Source: Hemicordylus capensis
Lineage: Eukaryota > Chordata > Lepidosauria > Squamata > Cordylidae
Length of the DNA stretch: 64,000 bases
Direction: 5' to 3'
Assembly (NCBI RefSeq): GCF_027244095.1
Contig: NC_069657.1
Coordinates: forward strand, 244,816,674 to 244,880,673
Position 1 is the stretch's first letter; each line of letters starts with the position of its first letter. The translations under genes and the position numbers were made by a program. This document shows positions 55,877-64,000 of the stretch, one piece after another. Below the pieces are notes generated by a model. It saw only the letters and a list, made by a program, of their open reading frames with translations, was not told where the DNA came from and searched no databases.

Positions 55877-56075
55877 AGATTTACCCCCAAGTCCCTGCGA
55901 GCTATCAGGGAGCACTTCACACAAGATCTGGGTTTTTCGTTGTGTGCTAGTGTATAGTCTGATTTATATCCACAGTTTAAAAAAATCACCTTTTGTGTCA
56001 GTTTTTTGGGGCAACTTCGAACTCACAATAAAACCTCACAGTCAAGCCTGCTATGTAAAAAAAATGCCTAGCTGA

Positions 56076-57262
56076 ATCTGTGTTACTATGATTAGCCTTC
56101 TCATAAACTGGTACTTGTGAAAATGTTTTAACAAATGTTTGTGAGTCTGTGACTGGGCAATCCTCTTTTCTGACTCTATGGTTCAGCTATCAAGCTAATC
56201 TTCAAGAGTTGCCTTCACTGTGTATTTTTATAACTATCATTGTTAATATGTGTAGAGAAACGAGGCCTAGACTTCTTGGTTTTCTGTAAATAATCACCTG
56301 TATTGTAAATTGCATTGATTTCTCAAACCTCTTCTTTTTGTAAATAACCCTTGTATTATAAATGAACTACAATTTGCATTAATATTCCTAAAACCTCTGC
56401 TTTATTGTAAATAGGTTTGTGTGTTTAATATGCTTGCAAAGCCCCTGTGCATGACAAAACTGGCAGAGTCCAAAGTTAATGCCTGCTGTTTTTTAGTTTC
56501 ACAGTTAGAATATCAGTTGACAGTTTGGTTTTGGAGGGAAAAGATATTTTGAAAAAATTGAGGGAACTTTGATTTGTACTGATTGGATGGCTTGAAAAAC
56601 TGTTGGGGCAAGAATGTGCATATATAGAGAGAGTTTGAGAGAGTCTCTGCAAAAGGTCAGTCAGAGGCAACCTGCAGGAGAGTCAAGAGGAGAAAAGTCA
56701 GCAAGAGAGTCCCAGAGAAAGCCAGTGTACAGTTCTGGAAAAGAGAGAGAGAAGGAGAGCTTCTCTGAAGACACAGTTGGAGACCTGGAGCTAAAGAATT
56801 GCCAGCTCAGGCTGAGAGATTTCATGCTGTGGCTGCAACCAAAGATGAAATCACAGAAGAACCAGGCTGGAGTGAGCCCCAGGCCTGTGCCGTGACCAGG
56901 ATAAGAGTCTGCACAACGAGGCAGTTGCGGAGAAGAAGGTAACTACAAAGGACTCTGTGTAGGGATCCGTTTAGGTATCTTAGTTAATGCGTTTTCCCCA
57001 CCTTTGCTTTTCCCATGTGTGCTCTTATCATGTGAACTGTTTTGTGTTCTACGTTTTGCTGTGTAAAGAAACTAAAAAGTTAATGAACAATTTTTGAACA
57101 AAAATGAACAAAAGTTAGAGAACAATTTTTCTCCAAGTGAAAATTCTTATTATATAAAGATTAGAAGCTTGTCTCCACCCCACGCCTATAAGCCTTTCCA
57201 CTCTACTGAGGTGCTTGTCTGTTTGTTTGTAATTTTTGGCAAAGGTGTAAAGTCTGTTGTAA
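56076..57262. other. Unassigned; possible LTR-like promoter segment
   Basis: Has repeated TTGTAAATAA words (56285-56415), a TATATAGAGAGA box at 56621 followed by a purine-rich AGAGAG stretch, and a frame of low complexity (56614-56895). The layout resembles an LTR promoter and leader, but I find no clear ends. Confidence 0.3.
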
Positions 57263-57500
57263 TGAGAGAGCCAGCGTGGTGTAGTGGTTAGAGTGCTGGA
57301 CAAGGACCAGGGAGACCCGAGTTCAAATCCCCATTCAGCCATGAGACTTGCTGGGGGACTCTGGGCCAGTCACTTCTCTCTCAGCCCAACCTACTTCACA
57401 GGGTTGTTGTGAGGAGAAACTCAAGTATGTAGTACACCGCTCTGGGCTCCTTGGAGGAAGAGTGGGATATAAATGTAATAATAATAATAATAATAATAAT
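57263..57500 (+). mobile_element. tRNA-derived SINE with (TAA)n tail
   Basis: A box TGGTGTAGTGG (57277-57287) and B box GAGTTCAAATCC (57319-57330) are clear. The body contains GACTCTGGGCCAGTCACTTC and CACAGGGTTGTTGTGAGG, and it ends GGGATATAAATG plus TAA repeats (57477-57500). Copied by pol III. The R4 LINE begins directly in its tail. Confidence 0.85.
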
Positions 57501-60500
57501 GCCCAGTGAGGCACTACCTTGACATGGTTGTGGGGCTTGTGTGCTCTGATGAAGGTGAGAGCTATGCCAGAGGTCCAACCTTACTGGACAGGTCTCACCA
57601 GAGGAGCCAGACTAAGAATGCCTCTCCCATCAACAATATGGTGAGACGTAACTTTAATAAATCTATACCAGATCGGTCGTCGCCCGGGTCAACAAGGACC
57701 GTGCCAGGTGCTATAGTCCCTGGACATCTGGTGGCAAGTGGGCTACAGGACTCAGGATCTCCAGTTGAGCAACCAGGGCTGGAGACAGCAAAGCTACTGG
57801 AAGAAACGTCGCTTAACCGAAAAAAATATACAAAAAATGCCAACAAGGAAATAATGATCTGCTATTACAAGTCTAGTCCAACTAGAAGAGGTTATTTAAA
57901 AAGAATGTACCAAATTTGGAAAGAGAAGCATCCAGATACAGAAATAACAGAACAAAGGCTAGCAGACCAGAGAAGATTCATAATAAGAAATAAAGTATTC
58001 ACAGGAGTTGAGCTGGAAGAACTGCAAAGAGCAACACAGGCTCAAGATATGGAAGAAGAATTACCACCAACTGAAGCAGTTGCTCAGGCGCACATGGAGG
58101 AGGTGTTGGAAATAGAGGATACTACCGTTGCTGAACTGTTCCAAAATCAAAACCAGGCAACCTCCTCTTTGCCTTCACCTCAAAAACCCAAATGACATTT
58201 AACAGAAAAGCAACAAGAACTAAAGCAAAAAATAACTGAGCACATGAACCAAACAAACCAGGGTTCGACTTCCCGCTCTAAAAACAGTTGCCAAAGAACA
58301 ACTTGCTCAGGCATTAAAAGATGTCAATGCTACACTTGCAGAAATAACAACCAATAATTTGCAAGAAACAAACCAACTAATGTACAGTGCAGCAACAATA
58401 ACAACACAAGAGCTCGGATATAAGATCAGTGGACCTGTAAAAATAAGACAGTAGTACATCACCTAAATGGAAGATTCGATTAGAAAATAAAATCTCCAGG
58501 CTTAGATCAGATGCTAGTAAATTGAAAGATATGAAAGACAAGAAGCTGAAGAATGAAAACACCAAACAGTATCTGATCCAAAAATACCACCTAGATTCAA
58601 GGAAAATTAGAGAAGTCCTGGAAATAATAAAGCAGCAAATAACACCAGTGTCAAAGAAGATTAGCAGATATGAATCCAGAATTACACAAAACAGGCAGAA
58701 TCTCCAATTCCAGTCGAATCAGAGACGTTTCTACCAAAGGATAGAAGGAGAAACTGCAAGAAATGTAGAAACAACAAATAAAGAAGAAACAGTGCAATTC
58801 TGGCGGAAATTATGGGAAAATCCAATAGATTATAATAAAAAAGCAGGCTGGATGAAAGAGGTCAAAAAATGTAACCAACAAATGCAAGATCTAATAATAA
58901 CACCAGAATTAATAAGTGAAAGAGCAAAGGAAATTAAGAATTGGACTGCGCCAGGCGACGATGAACTGCATGGCTTTTGGCTTAAACACCTAACAAGCCT
59001 TCATAAACAACTATCAAAACAGTTCAATCACATTATGAAAGGCGGTGATATTGAACAATGGCTAACAACTGGGAAAACTCATCTCATTATGAAAGACCCA
59101 GCAAAAGGTGCAGTTCCAAGTAATTATAGACCGATAACCTGCCTGCCAACCATGTTCAAATTATTAACTGGAATAATAGCAGATGAAGTGATGCAACACT
59201 TATTCACTAACAAACAGCTTCCAGTTGAACAGAAAGGAAATTGCCCGAACACCAGAGGCACAAAAGACCAGCTGCTGATTGACAAAATGATTTTAGAAAA
59301 TTGCAAGAGAAGAAAAACCAATCTAAGTGTTGCATGGATTGACTACAAGAAAGCCTTTGATTCATTGCCTAACACATGGATACTAAAATGTTTAGAAACA
59401 ACTGGTGTTGGCAAAAACATTCAGATATTTATTTAAAAAAGCAATGAGCATGTGGAGTACACAGTTAACAATCAATGGCGAGGCACTTGGACAGGTTAGC
59501 ATTAGAAGAGGCATTTTCCAAGGGGACTCACTATCCCCTCTATTGTTTGTAATCGCCATGACCCCACTTTCACAAATACTAAACAAAACAAGCCTCGGAT
59601 ACCAAACATCTAAAACATCCAGTAAAATCAACCATCTGCTGTATATGGACAATCTGAAGTTGTATGGAAAGTCCCAGTCAGAAATCGAATCACTGCTAAA
59701 CACTGTCCGTATATTCAGTAGTGATATAACAATGGAGTTTGGACTAGACAAGTGTGCTGCATTAATAATGAACAGAGGGAAAATAACAAAAACTGAAGGA
59801 ATAGAACTGCCCAATGGAAGCAAGATCAAGAACCTGGAAGAGAAAGAACCTTACAAATACTTGGGCATTCTCCAGGCTGATAACATCGCACACACTGAAG
59901 TTAAAAGAAAAATGGGAAGTGAATACATCAGGACAGTCAGAAAAATCCTCAAGTCCAAACTCAATGGCGGGAACATCATAGAAGCCATAAACACCTGGGC
60001 TATACCTGTTATTAGATACACTGCAGGAATAATAGACTGGACCCAGGCAGAGCTAGAGACGCTAGATCGTAAGACCAGGAAAATCATGACCATCAATCAT
60101 GCTCTGCACCCCTGCAGTGATGTAGATAGGATCTACCTCCCTCGCAGATCAGGTGGAAGAGGAATGCTGCAAGTCCATCAAACAGTAGAGGAGGAGAAAA
60201 GAGGCCTTGAACAATATATAAGGGACAGTGAAGAAAATGCACTTCAAATGGTCAAGAACACAAAACTATTCAACACCAATGAAACAAAACAGGCCTTCAA
60301 GAAAGAACAAGTCAAGAACCGAGCAGAAAAATGGAAAAATAAGCCACTGCATGGTCAATATTTACACAATATAAGTGGAAAATCAGACATCACCAAGACC
60401 AGGCAATGGCTTAAAAATGGCAACTTGAAGAAAGAAACAGGGGGTTTAATACTGGCTGCACAAGAACAGGCATTGAGAACAAATGCAATAAGAGCAAAAG

Positions 60501-61220
60501 TAGAAAAATCCACAACAAACAGCAAGTGCCGCCTTTGTAAAGAAGCAGATGAAATTTTGGACCACCTGATCAGCTGTTGTAAGAAGATCACACAGACTGA
60601 CTACAAACAAAGGCATGACAAGGTAGCAGGGATGATACACTGGAACATCTGCAAAAAATACAAGCTACCTGTAGCCAAAAATTGGTGGGACCATAAAATT
60701 GAAAAAGTGGTAGAAAATGAAGATGTAAAAATATTATGGGACTTCCGACTACAAACAGACAAACATCTGCCACACAATACACCAGATATAATTGTAGTTG
60801 AGAAGAAAGAAAAACAAGTCAAAATAATCGACATAGCAATACCAGGGGATAGCAGAATAGAAGAAAAAGAATTAGAAAAAATCACCAAATACAAAGATCT
60901 ACAAATTGAAATTGAAAGGCTGTGGCAGAAGAAGACCCAAATAATCCCAGTGGTAATCCCAGTGGTAATCCCAGTGGCGCCCTGGGTGCAGTTCCAAAAG
61001 ACCTTGAAGAGCACCTCAACACCATAGAGGCCACAGAAATCACCATCAGCCAATTACAAAAAGCAGCTTTACTTGGAACAGCCTATATTCTGCGACGATA
61101 TCTGTAACCATTGACAATAAAATTCTCGCATCCCAGGTCCTTGGGAAGGACTTGATGTCTGGATAAAACAAACCAGTCAATAACACCTGTCTGACTGTGT
61201 AAACAAGAAATAATAATAAT
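57501..61220 (+). mobile_element. R4/Dong-clade LINE, nearly full length
   Basis: About 3.7 kb with TAA repeats at both sides (57477-57500, 61208-61226). A 5' frame from about 57506 to 58195 has RRGYLKRMYQIWKEKHPDTE, typical of the N-terminal region. The frame 58522-59436 has the RT start (APGDDELHGFWLKHL, SNYRPITCLPTMFKLL, WIDYKKAFDSLPNTW). After a frameshift at an A-run near 59430, 59405-61027 carries FQGDSLSPLLFV, LLYMDNLKLYGKS, CRLCKEADEILDHLISCC, and PDIIVVEKKEKQVKIIDIAIP, the PD..K restriction-like nuclease that replaces APE in this clade. The YMDN lacks the second catalytic Asp. A gap lies between the first two frames (58196-58521). It is dead but recent. Confidence 0.87.
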
Positions 61221-62373
61221 AATAATGGGCCCAGCCATACAAAAAGTCTAATTGGTAGCAGTGGTAAAAGTATAGGTGGGATAGGTACCTATTTCTCCAC
61301 AATACGATACATCAATTGTATACTTGCCAGCTTTGTTAGCTATCTGGTGACTGTTGAATAATGGCAGCAACAATAACATTCAAATGACTCCTTTCACTAC
61401 TTACAAGCTTGCAAGAGCCAGCTTTTTGGCATATTATGCATGTCTGGGAATCAGTTTCCTCTTTGCCATCTTTATTGCTCTACACATGGGCTACTTTTCC
61501 TGTCTTTGTCAAATGTCACTTATTTATGACATCTGATATAAAAGAAAATACATTATAATATAACTGATAGCTATAAAACTACATCCCTCATAATGCAATA
61601 AATATCCATTATGTCTTGTACAGGTCAGTGTTTTCAATCTGGCACCAAACAAGACACACTTAAAGACAACCTTTGAAAATATGGGAACTTATGTTTATAC
61701 ATATGGAGCCCTTTCTCACAATCCTGTGAGCGGGCTTGAGGGTGGGCGATGGGGAAGGTTGCAAGAACTTACCTTCCCCGCAGATGATCTAAAAGAGTTG
61801 CTGGGTGTGCGGATTGCATGCCCATCTGGGCCGCAGCTGCCTCAAGCAGCACGAAGGTTCGGGGGCTGGGACACGTTGTCCTGGCCCTTAGAAATCCCAC
61901 AATACACTGCGTGAGAGCGTAGTGCATTGTGAGGACCACTCCCGCCCCCGGCGACAGCCGGGAGCCCGCTCCTGTGTCAGTGCCGGCTGGGGGCCTCGGG
62001 CCCTTAACCTTGGCTAACTGGCGGGCTCCCTAGGCGGATTTGCCACTGAGGCACAGCCCGGAGCCAGGCAGCTCCTGGTGGTTCTCACGGGCAGACAAGC
62101 CCAACCTTAGCTGCCCTAGCCCGGTTTTGGCTGCTCATCAGAACAGCCTCACTGACTGGCATCCAGACCAGCACTGCCCTGGTGCAACAGTGGCTGAAAT
62201 TCAGACTAACACTGCACTGCTTCCTGAGGGGGGAAGGGGCTTTTTTGATTCTCCTCCCTGCCCTCTTAAGCCCACTGTACCTCCCAAAAATATGTTGCTG
62301 AGGGCTGCACAGCCACTGTTGCCCTAGCACAATGCCAGTTTGGGTGTCAGCCATTGTACTAGCAGCATGTATG
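61221..62373. other. Intergenic, no gene recognised
   Basis: AT-rich to 61680, then GC-rich (61700-62280). A short hydrophobic frame at 61354-61536 has no family match. Confidence 0.4.
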
Positions 62374-62568
62374 CAGAGGCGCTCTTACCCCTGGACTCCG
62401 GGGCCCAAGTCCAGGGCCACCACAGCCCCTGGGGGCCCCCAAATCCTCTTTAGTCTGTCCAGGGTGGTGTGGTTGCTTGGTGGAGCATGATGATGCTTAA
62501 CTTGCAGGGGAGGGGGGCCTCCAAAGGCCTTTAGGTCCAGGCTCCAAAATTACCTAGGTGCACCTCTG
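62374..62568. mobile_element. hAT-like element A family, short copy
   Basis: Starts CAGAGGCGCTCTTACCCC and ends ATTACCTAGGTGCACCTCTG, the inverted ends of element A (43485). The flanks show no clear 8-bp duplication, so it is old. Confidence 0.6.
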
Positions 62569-62744
62569 ACCACCTACCTTCCCCTTATGGGCCTTGTATA
62601 GTTTTTCTCTGGACATAGAAGTATACACAGAAAGGTAACCAGATACAAGACTAGCAGCCTTTTAGCAGCCTTGTTCATATTTGACTGCTTTATGATCATC
62701 AATAAAACTGTTTAATTGTAACACATTACAATTCCTAGTAGATA

Positions 62745-62880
62745 TTAATTTATTTTATTTATTTAATGTCAGATTTGTATACCGTCTTTCATTAAAGAAT
62801 CCCAAGGGATTTACAGTATATTTAAAACAATATAGATATATTACACAGGTAAAACAATACAAATATCAAATTTCAATATT
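62745..62880 (-). repeat. LINE/SINE 3' tail fragment
   Basis: TTTATTTAATGTCAGATTTG, ATACCGTCTTTCATTAAAG and CAAGGGATTTACAGT are the reverse of a TATAAAT-type 3' end. Confidence 0.45.
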
Positions 62881-62910
62881 AATAATAGTACAAATCTACT
62901 GCAAACATAT

Positions 62911-63212
62911 AGGAACATAGGAAAGTGCCATATACTGAGTCAGACCGTTGGTCTATCTAGCTCAGTATTGTCTTCGCAGACTGGCAGCGGCTTCTCCAAG
63001 GTTGCAGGCAGGAATCTCTCTCAGCTCTATCTTGGAGATGCTGCCAGGGAGGGAACTTGGAACCTAGATGCTCTTCTCATAGCAACTTCATCCCCTGAGG
63101 GGAATATCTTGCAGTGCTCACACATCAAGTCTCCCATTCATATGCAACCAGGGCAGACCCTGCTTAGCTATGGGGACAAGTCATGCTTGTTACCACAAGA
63201 CCAGCTCTCTTC
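62911..63212 (-). mobile_element. 5S-rRNA-derived SINE (5S-Sauria type), second copy
   Basis: It mirrors 46972-47274. On the minus strand it reads AGCTAAGCAGGGTCTGCCC and TGGTTGCATATGAATGGG then AGACTT (63129-63170), the 5S rRNA internal promoter, and ends CCTATGTTCCTATATG. Closer to the 5S pattern than the first copy. Confidence 0.85.
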
Positions 63213-64000
63213 TCCATATACACAGCAAAACAACAAAACACAATTATGATATCCCTTCCCCCATTCATTTTAGCAATGACTTTACTTGTTGATTTTGATT
63301 TGAGTAAAGTCTTTGCATATCAAAAGAGAATAAACCCATAAGTGCTTTCTGAAGCATTTTTGGAATACAACTAATCCTAGAACATCGAGCTGCACTCTCA
63401 TTTGCCACTGCTTTCCCTTTGTTGTATCATATGTGTTTCTGCAAAAGGATTATTGAGTAGGTATAAAGTGACATCTAATGTTTTGATTATCTGTTTTGCC
63501 ATTACATTTATGTTTTGCAATTAAATTATGTTTTGCAATTACATTTAAATGTGTAAATGAATATGCAAGGTGCACAGCGTGTCATGAACTCCCTCACCTT
63601 AGATGGGAGGGGGGTGGGTTTCCTCTAATACCGGAATTGTTTGTTCTGGATCATCTTGCTTATGGGGTAGAGCCTTCAGTGTTCCATGGGTTGATACTTT
63701 GACAACATATCCCAAAATACAACTGACATTAATCTGCCCTAAAAGTTAATACAATACGAAATGGAATGTAGGCATCTTCAAGTAGAAACACCACTCATCT
63801 TTTCTTGCTTTTATGCATCTTTTTAATGCATCCTCCAAAAGCTGTGAACAGAGGAGGAAGGCAAACAGTATATGGTAAAAAATATATGTCATGTTACCAT
63901 CAATATATTTATCATGCCATATGTGAGTTCCAGAGTAATGCCCTCTTGGAAGTGTTGTGTGTGCTGAGTCAAGGACTCTCATCCTAGGTTCTCAGACATC
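63213..64000. other. Intergenic, no gene recognised
   Basis: Contains a near-tandem TTATGTTTTGCAATTA (63507-63543). No coding motif or repeat ends seen. Confidence 0.4.

Larger units (their letters stand above)
55324..56075. mobile_element. TTTTTCACACAG MITE, interrupted by a hairpin element
   Basis: Left text CTAGGGTGTTTTTCACACAG and right text GCTATGTAAAAAAAATGCCTAG match the ends of the element at 3311-3611, and inner text (CATATCGG before, GATTTACCCCCAAGTCCCTG after) is contiguous there. 55398-55876 is a later insertion. Confidence 0.62.

Noticed and set aside
57263-57340. tRNA gene
   Set aside because: A and B boxes are present but there is no cloverleaf with paired acceptor stem; it is the head of a SINE.
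57506-61027. Three long frames that could be host genes
   Set aside because: Motifs show they are one R4/Dong LINE.
61354-61536. Short hydrophobic frame, possible lost receptor piece
   Set aside because: No TAS2R signature and no conserved flank; likely chance in AT-rich DNA.

Overview
This window looks like nuclear DNA of a squamate reptile, probably a lizard. There are no operons. The genes are vertebrate bitter taste receptors plus an exon-split meprin A alpha relic, set among repeats typical of squamates: L2, CR1, L1 and R4/Dong LINEs, a Vingi-like LINE, a 5S-rRNA-derived SINE, tRNA SINEs, many hAT-type DNA elements with 8-bp target duplications, Ty3/Gypsy fossils and long GT runs. The species cannot be named from the sequence.

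Region by region. (1) 1-5914 and 15990-21902 are two copies of a tandem duplication with a period near 16 kb. Each copy carries an intact single-exon bitter taste receptor (TAS2R) on the plus strand and, on the minus strand, exons of a dead meprin A alpha gene. Copy A runs off the left edge. The meprin relic can be followed leftward from copy B through MAM and MATH exons to 12280. (2) 5915-15989 holds an L2, a possible Penelope remnant, a CR1 and quiet intergenic DNA. (3) 21903-29210 is layered mobile DNA: a hAT-like foldback element, an L1 ORF1, an L2 split by a solo LTR, a second L2, LTR fragments and a shrunken hAT that still has part of its transposase. (4) 29790-38540 has a long Vingi-like LINE, a complete non-autonomous hAT-type element (33402-34511) and a broken Ty3/Gypsy element cut by a relative of it. 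(5) 39000-47620 is a nest: an LTR fragment interrupted by a hAT-like foldback element, itself interrupted by a 3.3-kb hAT-like element with exact 8-bp duplications and a GC-rich cargo, which in turn holds a 5S SINE. (6) 48-50.2 kb has a third, more diverged TAS2R. (7) 50.3-64 kb has two more Vingi-like LINEs, a near-perfect 150-bp-arm hairpin, an almost complete R4/Dong LINE seated in the TAA tail of a SINE, and a second 5S SINE.

The only genes likely to be working are the three TAS2Rs, G-protein-coupled receptors for bitter compounds. The meprin relic died before the duplication: both copies share a stop codon inside the zinc-binding motif. The two young receptors differ at about 27 of 311 residues, more than some of their non-coding flanks do, so they may be diverging in ligand range. 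The most notable non-gene pattern is a set of hAT-like non-autonomous elements that share ends and a core, yet each copy has its own set of short palindromic words near the ends.
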